DNA of 36,140 bases, taken from contig JAQBNK010000142.1 in the NCBI GenBank assembly GCA_028288595.1, forward strand, positions 1 to 36,140, in the 5' to 3' direction. This DNA is from Chitinophagaceae bacterium. Lineage in GTDB: Bacteria > Bacteroidota > Bacteroidia > Chitinophagales > Chitinophagaceae. The stretch's first letter is position 1, and each line of letters starts with the position of its first letter. Shown here piece after piece: positions 1 to 8,173 of this stretch. Below the pieces are notes generated by a model, which worked only from the letters and a program-made list of their open reading frames with translations, was not told the origin of the DNA and ran no database searches. The translations under genes were made by a program, and so were the position numbers.

Positions 1-2
1 TA

Positions 3-143
3 AAGATTACATCGCACCGCATCAAAACCTGGGAGCAATTTTTATCATGGCGTATAGAAGAGCGGAAGAAAGAAGATCGTAGGGTTTTCGTTTTCAGTAT
101 TCGGCTTTCGGAATTCAGATTCAGCACTCAGGTAGAATTTTAG
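3..143 (+). other. Possible C-terminal tail of a gene entering from the left edge
   Basis: Frame 3 is open from the window edge to a TAG at 141-143 and would encode 46 residues. The first ~28 are rich in Arg, Lys, Glu and Trp (for example RIKTWEQFLSWRIEERKKED) and look like a charged C-terminal helix. The rest runs into the inverted repeat and looks non-coding. Frame 2 is also open to a TAG at 80-82 (26 residues), so the real frame is uncertain. No family is recognised. The next gene is on the opposite strand, so any gene here converges with it. Confidence 0.25.
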
Positions 144-182
144 CGAAAGAACGCTACTGAAAACCGAATTCCGAAAACCGAA
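100..182. repeat. Imperfect inverted repeat built on TTCGG/GAATTC
   Basis: The left arm at 100-116 and the right arm at 166-182 are reverse complements at 16 of 17 positions (core TTTCGGAATTC against GAATTCCGAAA). Weaker pairing continues inward through TTCAG (120-124) and CTGAA (157-161). About 32 bases separate the arms. The element fills the gap between two convergent coding regions and has no T-run typical of a terminator. It may be a dispersed intergenic palindrome, but only one copy is in this window. Confidence 0.55.
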
Positions 183-192
183 ATTCCTCGAA

Positions 193-450
193 TCAATTCT
201 CAAAAAAAGTTGTCTGCTCATTATCCCATAATTCCTCATATTCATCAGCCTGCTCTTCGGTTAGTTTATCAATTACCTGGAAAAGGGGATCGGATTTTCT
301 CTTCCAGAAAGACTTTTCATCATCACCACGCTGAAGGATAAAAATGCAATGATCAGTTTCCATGAGCGTCTGAATTAAGGTAACCTCGCTGTTCTCTTTT
401 TCTCTTATCAAATAAAATTCATCTGTCTCCAGGTTGGCATAGGTATTCAT
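193..450 (-). CDS. Small acidic hypothetical protein (85 aa)
   Basis: This encodes an 85-residue protein of unknown function. It has no signal peptide or membrane segment. It is strongly acidic towards the C-terminus, which carries a run rich in Glu and Asp (EEQADEYEELWDNEQ), and has a short basic patch in the middle (KSFWKRKSD). It is probably a soluble cytoplasmic protein. The ATG at 448-450 is the natural start, and codon use resembles the neighbours. It lies on the same strand as the metallo-hydrolase upstream, but 134 bases separate them, so co-transcription is unclear. I recognise no domain. The frame is open and no better alternative exists on either strand, so a real but unassigned gene is likely. 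Confidence 0.6.
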   Translation of the reverse strand: MNTYANLETDEFYLIREKENSEVTLIQTLMETDHCIFILQRGDDEKSFWKRKSDPLFQVIDKLTEEQADEYEELWDNEQTTFFEN

Positions 451-496
451 CTGTTCAGATTTTTATTTAGTGAATTGCCAGGTGAAACGCTTGTGA

Positions 497-524
497 TAGA
501 GCAGGTTTTGAGAACTCCGCTCTA
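497..524. other. Short stem-loop in the gap between two minus-strand genes
   Basis: TAGAGC at 497-502 pairs with GCTCTA at 519-524, and a GG/CC pair can extend the stem inward. There is no T-run on either strand, so it is not a standard terminator. It lies in the 134-base gap between the end of the metallo-hydrolase and the start of the small acidic protein. It could be a processing or regulatory hairpin, or chance. Confidence 0.25.
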
Positions 525-584
525 CCACGGTTTCAAAAGCTATCTTTTAAGGTTCAATCAATTAAACTTCAAATTACGAACCAT

Positions 585-1229
585 TCAATTAAAACTACAA
601 AAAGGATTGTGCTGTTTTTCATGCCCGATAGTAGTTGAAGGGCCGTGTCCCGGATATACAATTGTTTCGTCGGGAAGTGTAAATAATTTCTCGTGGATGC
701 TTTTTAGTAACTGTTCTGCATTGCCGCCGGGAAGATCACTGCGGCCCACACTTTCAAAGAAAAGAACATCGCCTGCAATTACAAATCCGTTGGTTGAAGA
801 ATAAAAACATATACTGCCCGGTGAATGGCCGGGCGCCAGTAAAATTTGCAATTCTTCATCTCCCAGCTTAATCGTATCGCCCTCTTCCAGGAAATGCAGC
901 GGGCCGGTATAATTATCAAATCCAAGACCGTACATTAATGCTGATTTTGAGGCCATTTCCAGTACCTGTTCTTCGTCTTTGTGAAGAAAAGGTTCAAGTC
1001 CAAACTGCCCGGCTACCAGCTTATTTCCGAATACATGGTCAAGGTGACAATGCGTGTTAAGCAACTTTACCGGCGTTAATTCGTTTTCATTTAAATATTT
1101 ATTTAAGGTCTCGTACTCAGCGCTGAAATAAAAACCGGGGTCTATAATAAGTGTTTCCCTTTTTTCGTTCGAAAGTACATACGTGTTTTCCTGGAAGGGA
1201 TTAACCGTAAAAGATTGAACTCTAATCAT
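585..1229 (-). CDS. Metallo-beta-lactamase-fold hydrolase (glyoxalase II-like)
   Basis: This encodes a 214-residue soluble hydrolase of the metallo-beta-lactamase superfamily, closest in layout to glyoxalase II-like proteins. The metal-binding motif THCHLDH is at residues 59-65 (His60, His62, Asp64, His65). It is followed by APGHSPGS (third His), AGDVLF (bridging Asp) and YPGHG near the C-terminus (last His). A GRSDLPGG stretch after the bridging Asp is common in this subgroup. The substrate cannot be read from the sequence; a thioester or other ester is plausible. I chose the ATG at 1229; a TTG three codons upstream (1238) is in frame but less likely. The next gene diverges from it 58 bases away. 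Confidence 0.88.
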   Translation of the reverse strand: MIRVQSFTVNPFQENTYVLSNEKRETLIIDPGFYFSAEYETLNKYLNENELTPVKLLNTHCHLDHVFGNKLVAGQFGLEPFLHKDEEQVLEMASKSALMYGLGFDNYTGPLHFLEEGDTIKLGDEELQILLAPGHSPGSICFYSSTNGFVIAGDVLFFESVGRSDLPGGNAEQLLKSIHEKLFTLPDETIVYPGHGPSTTIGHEKQHNPFCSFN

Positions 1230-1287
1230 ATTTATCAACAGTTATTTGTCGCTAATTGTGCTAATTTTAAAAATCTAAAGATCGGGT

Positions 1288-4200
1288 ATGCAAATTAATC
1301 GTTCAGGACTTGGTTTTGGGGTCCTTTTTCTCTTCTTTATTTCTCCCTTGTTTGCGCAGGTAAACACAGTAGAATTTGGCCGCAACAGGGTTCAGTATAA
1401 AAAATTTCAGTGGAAGTTTTACCAGTCGCCTAATTTCAACTCGTATTTTAATCAGAACGGGCTGGAGCTGGGTAAATATGTAGCGCAATTAGCTGAAGCT
1501 GAGTTGCCGCAAATTGAAGAAGCTGTGGAATATTCCTTACAGCGCCGGGGAAACATTATCATCTATAATAATTACGATGATTATAAAACAAGCAATCTTG
1601 GACTTGGGATAGATTATCAAAATGCAGGCGGGGTTACCCGGCTTGTAAATAATAAACTGGTTGTTTATTTTGATGGTAATCATAATAACCTTCGCCGGCA
1701 GGTAAGGCAGGGAATAGCCCGGATGCTTACAGACAACGTTTTATTTGGCGATGATCTTGGCGAAATTGCCAGTAACCAGGCTTTGCTTGATCTTCCAAAA
1801 TGGTTAACTGATGGTTATGTTTCTTATGTGGCTGAACCGTGGAGCACTCAAAAAGATGATGAATTAAAAAGTGCGATACTAAGCGGTGATTATAATAATT
1901 TTTACCAGTTCGCTTTTACAAAACCAGACCTGGCCGGCCATGCTTTCTGGTATTATATCGCTGAAAAATATAAGAAAGAGAACGTTACTTACTTGTTATA
2001 CCTGGCTCGTATCTACAAAAATTTGAATGCCGCATCACTCAAGATCACGAAGAAAAAATTTAAAGCCGTTCTGGCTGATTTCATGCAGTTTGAACAGGAC
2101 AAATACTTCCAGGATATAAAACAAAGGAGAGATGTACCCAAAGGAAAATTAACCGTGGTTGAAGAGGTTACTAAAAAAGATTTCTTCCGCTTCCAGGCAA
2201 ATCCTAATCCCAGGAGTAATGATTATGGGGTAGTTGAATTTAAAGACGGTGTTTATAAAGTTAAGCTTGTAGAAAATTTTGACGAGGGGAAAATATTATT
2301 AAAATATGGTGTGAGAACAAACCTGGGCGATATCAACCCCAACTATCCTGTACTGGCATGGGACACAAAGGGAACGCGATTACTGGTGATGTATTGGAAA
2401 AACGGAAGCCTTAATATGTTTGTGTACGATATATTGTTGAAGATGAAACGCTTTGAGCAAAAGATAGAAGGCTTTCAACAAATCGTAGACGCCGGCTTTA
2501 TGCTGGATAACAATACCCTTGTATTGAGTGCCGTTAAAAATGGCCATACTGATATTTATACTTATAAGATCGACAATGGCAAAACAGAACAGATCACCAA
2601 TGATATCTATGACGATTTAGATCCTGTATTTGTTTCGTTCCCCAACCGTTCTGGTATTATCTTTTCTTCCAACCGCCCTTCACCGAATGCACCAACAGGC
2701 GATACTGTTTTACCCAGCAGAAACCGTTATAATATTTTCCTGGTAGATTTTCTGAATGAAGGAAAGTTCCGGCAGATCACGCAGCTTACCAATATGAAGT
2801 TTGGGAGTGCCCGTTATCCTGCCCCTTATAATTTAAACCATTTCACTTTTGTTTCCGATGAAAATGGAGTGGGTAACCGCTGGGCCGGATTTTTTGTTAC
2901 AGAAAGAAATGGTCTTGATACATTGTATTATGTAGGTGAAGATGTGCTGCGAAATCCCGCGACTAAAGAACTTGATTCCACCCTTAAAGCCTGGAGGAAA
3001 CCTGAGCCGGATAGTATCAGCTATTTCTCGGTATACAAAGATTCCACTTATAGTTTTCCGATTACAAATTATCAAAGCAGCTTGTTAGAAACAAGAGTAG
3101 CAGGTAATAATGGAATGGTAAGCGAAGTGAGAAGAGAAGGTGATTACAAATTTCTTTACAAGCTGAAAGTGGATTCTCTTGCTTTGCGCCGGCGAAATAT
3201 AAATGCCAGGCCAACGGATTATATACGCAAGCAGATGACCCAGCAAAGAGCCTCTGCGGGAAAGGTTATCAATTATAATAAAGCCGACTCGGCAAGAAAT
3301 AACGCTCCGAGTTTTCAGTCTGAATTTCAAAATGAAAAACTGGATAGTGCGGCTATCAGAACGAATGCAATTTTATCGGCGCCCCAACAGCAATCCGTAC
3401 TTAGCAAGTCAAAACTTTTTGATTACCGGTTAAAGTTCAATGCAGATTATGTATTGAGCGGCATTACCAATAATATCCTGGTAAACCGTTATCAGCCTTA
3501 TGCACACGGAGCCGGACCTATACAATTAAATAACGGTAATGATGTGAACTGGAGTTTCCGTGTGGGTATCAGCGATATAATGGAGGATGTAAAAGTGATT
3601 GGGGGATTCCGCTTTGGAACTTCGCTCACAGATAAAGATGCCTTCATTTCGTTCCAGAATTTCAGGAAACGTGTGGATTGGGGGTTTACCTATTACAGGA
3701 GCAACGTGAAAGACTTCAGCGGATTTTTTGGTAATGATCCCAATTCTATTCCCGAAGTATTTAGCAATAATGTAATAACAAATCTCTACCAGGTAAATGT
3801 TGCTTATCCTTTTAATGAAGTAAAGAGTCTTAGAGCCATTGTTGCACTGCGTAAAGACAGGGGCGTTATCCGTCCGTTTATCAGGCAGACCGGTGTGCCC
3901 GATGATACCGGTATCGCATTACCTTACCCCGATAGTGTAACTAAATACCTGCTGACAAGATTTGAATACGTGCATGATAATTCCCTTAATCCTGCGCAGA
4001 ATATCTGGAACGGATTACGCTGGAAAATATACATGGATATCAATATGCCGGTGGGCAATAGCGGAAATGCCGAAACATTTAATTTAGGCACTGACTTCCG
4101 TTATTATAAAAAGATCTATCGCAATTTTATCTGGGCAGGACGTGCAGCCGCCGATCTTTCGTGGGGTAATCGCAAAATGCTCTATTACCTGGGTGGCGTA

Positions 4201-4677
4201 GATGGTTGGATCAATCCAAAATTCAATACACAAAATCCAATCGCAGGAGATCAGACTTATGCGTTCCAAACGCTGGCTGTTAATATGAGGGGATTTCAAC
4301 AAAACCTTGCAAACGGTAATAATGCGGTGGTGTTAAACAGTGAATTCAGGTTACCCGTGTTTACTACCTTTTTCAATAAGCCGATCAATAATGCTTTCGT
4401 CAGAAATTTCCAGTTAATTCAGTTTGTAGATCTGGGAACAGCCTGGAACGGAAAATACAACGGTATTAAACGCCCCGGCATTGCGGTTTCCCAGGCAGGA
4501 ACGCCAATAATTGTAAGAGTAAAAGCCGGCGGTATCGGTCCCTTTGCCGGGGGATATGGTTTTGGTGCACGAAGTACCTTACTCGGATATTTTGTAAAAT
4601 TTGATGCTGCATGGGATATGAGAGGATTCTTTAGAGGTAAACCCATATACTACCTTGCCCTTGGACTTGATTTTTAA
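1288..4677 (+). CDS. Secreted TolB-like propeller / outer-membrane barrel protein with degenerate peptidase-like N-terminus
   Basis: This encodes a 1129-residue envelope protein. Residues 1-23 form a signal peptide ending LFA|Q. Residues ~25-290 resemble a gluzincin-type peptidase domain: a helix around 135-147 sits where HExxH is expected, and WLTDGYVSY (172-180) sits where the usual W-x-x-E-G third-ligand segment would be. However, the sequence VRQGIA replaces HExxH. Residues ~330-560 carry WD40/TolB-like propeller blades (for example QITNDIYDDLDPVF, IIFSSNRP). A polar linker follows. Residues ~730-1129 look like a surface-antigen (D15/Omp85-like) beta-barrel with a C-terminal aromatic (YYLALGLDF). 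It probably sits in the outer membrane with the propeller in the periplasm. Function is unknown. It is monocistronic, with a terminator directly behind it. Confidence 0.75.
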   Translation: MQINRSGLGFGVLFLFFISPLFAQVNTVEFGRNRVQYKKFQWKFYQSPNFNSYFNQNGLELGKYVAQLAEAELPQIEEAVEYSLQRRGNIIIYNNYDDYKTSNLGLGIDYQNAGGVTRLVNNKLVVYFDGNHNNLRRQVRQGIARMLTDNVLFGDDLGEIASNQALLDLPKWLTDGYVSYVAEPWSTQKDDELKSAILSGDYNNFYQFAFTKPDLAGHAFWYYIAEKYKKENVTYLLYLARIYKNLNAASLKITKKKFKAVLADFMQFEQDKYFQDIKQRRDVPKGKLTVVEEVTKKDFFRFQANPNPRSNDYGVVEFKDGVYKVKLVENFDEGKILLKYGVRTNLGDINPNYPVLAWDTKGTRLLVMYWKNGSLNMFVYDILLKMKRFEQKIEGFQQIVDAGFMLDNNTLVLSAVKNGHTDIYTYKIDNGKTEQITNDIYDDLDPVFVSFPNRSGIIFSSNRPSPNAPTGDTVLPSRNRYNIFLVDFLNEGKFRQITQLTNMKFGSARYPAPYNLNHFTFVSDENGVGNRWAGFFVTERNGLDTLYYVGEDVLRNPATKELDSTLKAWRKPEPDSISYFSVYKDSTYSFPITNYQSSLLETRVAGNNGMVSEVRREGDYKFLYKLKVDSLALRRRNINARPTDYIRKQMTQQRASAGKVINYNKADSARNNAPSFQSEFQNEKLDSAAIRTNAILSAPQQQSVLSKSKLFDYRLKFNADYVLSGITNNILVNRYQPYAHGAGPIQLNNGNDVNWSFRVGISDIMEDVKVIGGFRFGTSLTDKDAFISFQNFRKRVDWGFTYYRSNVKDFSGFFGNDPNSIPEVFSNNVITNLYQVNVAYPFNEVKSLRAIVALRKDRGVIRPFIRQTGVPDDTGIALPYPDSVTKYLLTRFEYVHDNSLNPAQNIWNGLRWKIYMDINMPVGNSGNAETFNLGTDFRYYKKIYRNFIWAGRAAADLSWGNRKMLYYLGGVDGWINPKFNTQNPIAGDQTYAFQTLAVNMRGFQQNLANGNNAVVLNSEFRLPVFTTFFNKPINNAFVRNFQLIQFVDLGTAWNGKYNGIKRPGIAVSQAGTPIIVRVKAGGIGPFAGGYGFGARSTLLGYFVKFDAAWDMRGFFRGKPIYYLALGLDF

Positions 4678-4698
4678 TTTGTAGTGACTGAATAAGAA

Positions 4699-4724
4699 AA
4701 GCCTTGCTGTCGCAGGGCTTTTTT
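4699..4724 (+). terminator. Rho-independent terminator after the propeller/barrel gene
   Basis: The stem AAGCCTTGC (4699-4707) pairs with GCAGGGCTT (4712-4720) through one G-U pair, with a four-base loop and a T-run to 4724. It begins 21 bases past the stop codon and isolates the efflux operon from the upstream gene. Confidence 0.85.
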
Positions 4725-4765
4725 ATTTGCCAGGGGCCATTTATCAAAAAAAAATTACTTTTTTT

Positions 4766-4805
4766 TATGGAAACTTTGGTTACATGATAAGTTTCCATAG
4801 TTTTG
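4766..4805 (+). promoter_or_regulatory. Promoter of the efflux operon with overlapping TetR-type operator
   Basis: A perfect 11-bp inverted repeat, TATGGAAACTT (4766-4776) and AAGTTTCCATA (4789-4799), is separated by 12 bases. The Bacteroidota promoter elements lie on it: TTTG at 4775-4778 fits the -33 element and TAGTTTTG at 4798-4805 fits TAnnTTTG at -7, with exactly 19 bases between them. The TetR start codon is 20 bases past the -7 box. A repressor bound to both half-sites would cover both promoter elements, which implies autoregulation of the whole operon. The regulator-operator pairing is inferred from position. Confidence 0.75.
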
Positions 4806-4825
4806 CAATCCAAAATCGTGGAAAA

Positions 4826-5452
4826 ATGGAAATGAAGGAAAGGATACAGCAAAAAGCGGAAGAGCTGTTCAGGCTATATGGCATTCGAAGCGTTACCATG
4901 GATGAGATAGCCTCGCACCTGGGTATTTCAAAAAAAACCATCTACCTGTCTTTTGCAGACAAAGAAGAAGTGGTGAGAGCCGTTTTCGATGCCATGTTAT
5001 CGGAAAATAAAAATTGTTGCATGGAGGGAAGAAATAGTGCATTAAACCCGGTGCATGAAATATTTCTTGCTTTCGACCAGATGCAGGTGATGATGGATAA
5101 TATGAACCCCTCTATTCTTTTTGATCTTGAGAAATACCATCCTGAAGTTTTTAAAAAGTTTCATGAATACAAATACTCTTTCCTGTACGACATTATTAGA
5201 AAAAACCTGGAGTGGGGTGTTGAGGAGGGATTATACCGCGACGATATTAATATTGATATACTTACCAGGTTCAGGATAGAAAGTGCAATGATGGCTTTTA
5301 ACCCACAGGCGTTTCCCGACAATAAGAAGCATTTTATGCTGATACAAAAAGAGATCACAGAACATTTTTTATATGGCGTGGTATCAGCTAAAGGCAGTAA
5401 ACTAATAGAAAAATATAAAAAGAAAAATCAACCTAAACCTTTATTAAAATGA
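4826..5452 (+). CDS. TetR/AcrR family transcriptional repressor of the efflux operon
   Basis: This encodes a 208-residue TetR-family regulator. The N-terminal helix-turn-helix is clear: VTMDEIASHLGISKKTIYLSF at about residues 23-43, followed by ADKEEVV, as in the family. The C-terminal ~150 residues are the variable ligand-binding and dimerisation part. I placed the start at the ATG at 4826 (MEMKERIQQKAEEL), because the upstream in-frame extension to 4727 translates the promoter and operator. The gene heads a four-gene operon, and its stop overlaps the TolC start by four bases (ATGA), so translation is probably coupled. By position it should repress its own operon through the palindrome at 4766-4799, with induction by a drug-like or metabolite ligand that cannot be predicted. 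Confidence 0.9.
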   Translation: MEMKERIQQKAEELFRLYGIRSVTMDEIASHLGISKKTIYLSFADKEEVVRAVFDAMLSENKNCCMEGRNSALNPVHEIFLAFDQMQVMMDNMNPSILFDLEKYHPEVFKKFHEYKYSFLYDIIRKNLEWGVEEGLYRDDINIDILTRFRIESAMMAFNPQAFPDNKKHFMLIQKEITEHFLYGVVSAKGSKLIEKYKKKNQPKPLLK

Positions 5453-6843
5453 GGAGCCTAAGACTTTTAATTATTTGTATGGCAATATTAACCGCTATAC
5501 AATCGGAGGCGCAGAACAAGTACGAATTAACCGTTAGAGATGCGGTAGAACTGGCATTTAAAAATTTGACTGATGTAAAGAATGCACAGATAGATTACCA
5601 GTTACAGGAAGCGAAAAACAAAGAAATTGTTGGCCAGGCTTTACCCCAGGTTAGTGCGAATGCAGGTTTAAATCATTACCTCTCCTTACCCTCTATTCTG
5701 TTCCCCGATGCTAGTTCAACCGCTGTTTATTCCATTCTGAAAAATGAAGGAGTAAAAGATGGCAACGGCATGCCGATCACTAAAGTACCTGATCCTACCA
5801 TGCGACAGGTAAGTTTTCAGCAACCCTGGAACGCAAATTTGGGAGCAACAGTATCTCAATTACTTTTTCAGCCGGATGTGTTTGTTGGATTACAGGCCAG
5901 GAAAGTTGCATTAGATTATGCGGCGTCTAATATAGAGCAGGTGAAGGCAAGAGTAAAAGATTCTGCTTACAAAAGATACTATGCGATTCTGATTGCAGAA
6001 AAGCAAACATATTTCCTAAGCGAAAGTATCAAGCGATTAGAAAAATTATACCACGACGATTCTGTACTGTATAAAAATGGTTTTGCTGAGAGGCTTGACC
6101 TGGATAAAGTTCAGGTACAATTAACAAATCTCAGAACAACTTATAACATTGTTCAAAGTGGCGTGCAGTTAGCTTACGGTGCTTTAAAGTTTGCATTAGG
6201 ATTAAATCAAAAAGATACCGTTGTTTTAAAAGAAGATCTCACGGTAGATAAGATCAAAGAAGGGGTTCTTGATGACAATTTTAAATATGACGACAGGCCG
6301 GAAATCCGTACCCTGTCTTACACACGCAGGTTGCAGGAACTTGATCTGAAAAGAAATAAATTAGGTTACCTGCCTACTGTTTCGGCCCAGGGAAATTATG
6401 GGATTAGCGGAATGGGACAACAATTTATTACAAATAGCAGCACTAACTGGTTTAAGAGTTCTTTCATAGGGCTGAATTTAAATCTTCCCATCTTCGATGG
6501 TTTTCAGCGCAAGTATAAAGTGAAGCAATCTCAACTGAATATTCAAAAACTGGATAATGTAATCAGCCAGGTAAAACAGGGAATAGATTTTGAACAATTC
6601 GCAACGAAAGAAAGTTTAAAAAGTTCTTTATTAAATCTTGATGCGCAGGAACGGAATATAGAACTCGCAGAAAGAGTATACACTGCTACAAAAAAGAAAT
6701 TTGAGCAGGGCCTTGGCTCCAGTTTTGAAATTCTGCAGGCTGATAATGATTATCAAACAGCTCAATCAAATTATTTCAGCGCCCTATATAATGCGATCGT
6801 AGCTAAAGTAAGCTACCAGCATTCCTTAGGTAAACTAAACTAA
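5449..6843 (+). CDS. TolC-family outer-membrane efflux channel
   Basis: This encodes a 464-residue TolC-like outer-membrane protein, within the usual family range. It has an N-terminal signal peptide (about residues 1-21, ending SEA|QNK). Two long alpha-helical repeats follow, visible as heptad-like stretches such as DAVELAFKNLTDVKNAQIDYQ and the matching second half (ELAERVYTATKKKFEQGLGSS). They flank beta-strand segments (LGATVSQLLFQPDVF and FIGLNLNLPIFDGF). The PIFDGF and FEQG-type motifs recur in Bacteroidota TolC proteins. It would form the trimeric exit duct for the RND pump encoded two genes downstream. The start overlaps the regulator stop by four bases and only 27 bases separate its stop from the adaptor start, so co-expression is strongly implied. 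Confidence 0.92.
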   Translation: MRSLRLLIICMAILTAIQSEAQNKYELTVRDAVELAFKNLTDVKNAQIDYQLQEAKNKEIVGQALPQVSANAGLNHYLSLPSILFPDASSTAVYSILKNEGVKDGNGMPITKVPDPTMRQVSFQQPWNANLGATVSQLLFQPDVFVGLQARKVALDYAASNIEQVKARVKDSAYKRYYAILIAEKQTYFLSESIKRLEKLYHDDSVLYKNGFAERLDLDKVQVQLTNLRTTYNIVQSGVQLAYGALKFALGLNQKDTVVLKEDLTVDKIKEGVLDDNFKYDDRPEIRTLSYTRRLQELDLKRNKLGYLPTVSAQGNYGISGMGQQFITNSSTNWFKSSFIGLNLNLPIFDGFQRKYKVKQSQLNIQKLDNVISQVKQGIDFEQFATKESLKSSLLNLDAQERNIELAERVYTATKKKFEQGLGSSFEILQADNDYQTAQSNYFSALYNAIVAKVSYQHSLGKLN

Positions 6844-6870
6844 CACACCTAAACACCTTAAATGATCTTT

Positions 6871-8079
6871 ATGAAATTATTCGTTAAGTATGTTACGGTT
6901 CTTTCACTTGTTTTTCTTACCGCATGCGGCGGAAGTAAAAAAGAGGAGACCGCTACTGTTACAGAAAAAAGAACAAAGCTTGAAAAACTAAAAAAGGACC
7001 AGTTATCTATTGCTGATCAAATAAAAGCACTTGAAGCAGATCTTGCTGTGCAGGATCCAACTTCAGCAAATACAGGTTCTGCAAAACTGGTTAGCGTTAT
7101 GCCCTTAAGCGTTCAGTCGTTTGCACACTATATAGACCTGCAGGGAAAAGTGGATGCTGATAATATTTCTTATGTATCTCCGAGATTGGGACCTGGACAG
7201 GTAAAAGCAATCTTTATAAAAAAAGGTGATCACGTTAGAAAGGGCCAGCTGCTTTTAAAGTTAGATGATGCCATCCAGCGCCAATCTATAACAGCGGCAA
7301 GGCAAAGTATTGAGACGATTAAAACACAGCTCGCCTTTGCAAAAGATGTATATAACCGCCAGAATAATGTCTGGAAGCAGGGCATAGGAACTGAAGTGCA
7401 GGTACTGACTGCTAAAACAAACGTTGAAACTTTAGAAAAGCAATTAAGAGCTGGGGAAGAAAATATAAAGACCATGCAGGAACAGGCTAATGCTGCAAAC
7501 ATTTATAGTGATGTTTCAGGCATTGCCGACGAGGTGAATGTAAGAATGGGCGAAATGTTTACAGGTTTTGCTGGAGCAGTTCCGCAGATAAAAATTGTAA
7601 ATACCAGCAGCCTTAAAGTTGTTGCCCAGGTGCCTGAAAACTATGCATCAAAAGTAAAAATGGGTGCGCCGGTTTTGGTTATACTTCCGGATGGAAATTC
7701 AACACCGATAAAAACGGTGATCTCTTTATCCGGGCAATCCATCGATCCGAATAACAGGAGCTTTATTGCTGAAGCAAAAATTCCTTACAGTCCCCAGGTT
7801 CGTCCTAATCAAATTGCACAAATAAGAATACAGGATTACGCAATTGCTTCAACACTTGCAGTACCGGTAAATACGGTCCAATCTGATGAAAACGGTAAAT
7901 ATGTTTTTATCGCGGCGAAAGAAGGAGATAAAATGGTTGCCAGGAAAAAATCAATCGGTGTTGGTGAATTAAATGGTCAGCTGATAGAAGTGAAAGTTGG
8001 TTTAAAAGAAGGCGATCAATTAATTACTGATGGTTACCAGAGTTTATACGAGGGCCAGGTAATTAGTGTGGTTAAATAA
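6871..8079 (+). CDS. RND efflux periplasmic adaptor (membrane fusion) lipoprotein
   Basis: This encodes a membrane fusion protein of about 402 residues. The N-terminus (MKLFVKYVTVLSLVFLTAC) is a lipoprotein signal with lipobox LTAC and Cys at residue 19. An ATG nine bases upstream (6862) is in frame and equally usable. After the Cys comes an unusual charged coiled-coil stretch (about 30-60), then the usual order: a biotinyl-lipoyl half-domain (GQVKAIFIKKGDHVRKGQLLLKLDD), a helical hairpin, the second half-domain (VSGIADEVNVRMGEMF), a beta-barrel domain and a membrane-proximal domain ending in VKVGLKEGDQLITDGYQSLYEG. It links the inner-membrane RND pump to TolC. The early coiled coil precedes the standard domains and is not needed for the canonical fold. 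Confidence 0.92.
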   Translation: MKLFVKYVTVLSLVFLTACGGSKKEETATVTEKRTKLEKLKKDQLSIADQIKALEADLAVQDPTSANTGSAKLVSVMPLSVQSFAHYIDLQGKVDADNISYVSPRLGPGQVKAIFIKKGDHVRKGQLLLKLDDAIQRQSITAARQSIETIKTQLAFAKDVYNRQNNVWKQGIGTEVQVLTAKTNVETLEKQLRAGEENIKTMQEQANAANIYSDVSGIADEVNVRMGEMFTGFAGAVPQIKIVNTSSLKVVAQVPENYASKVKMGAPVLVILPDGNSTPIKTVISLSGQSIDPNNRSFIAEAKIPYSPQVRPNQIAQIRIQDYAIASTLAVPVNTVQSDENGKYVFIAAKEGDKMVARKKSIGVGELNGQLIEVKVGLKEGDQLITDGYQSLYEGQVISVVK

Positions 8080-8173
8080 ATGAGGCGATAGATGATCAAT
8101 ATTATACAGTACAAGAGTGCGACGCCTGTGGTGTTGAAGAGAATTACAAAAGTTGACTACAAAAAAATTTCAC

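Noticed and set aside
100-182. Inverted repeat as ends of an insertion sequence or MITE with transposase
   Set aside because: No transposase or target-site duplication is visible and the arms are only ~80 bases apart.
475-804. Open frame of 109 codons on the plus strand
   Set aside because: It lies mostly antisense to the metallo-hydrolase, whose motifs are clear, and its translation has no recognisable features.
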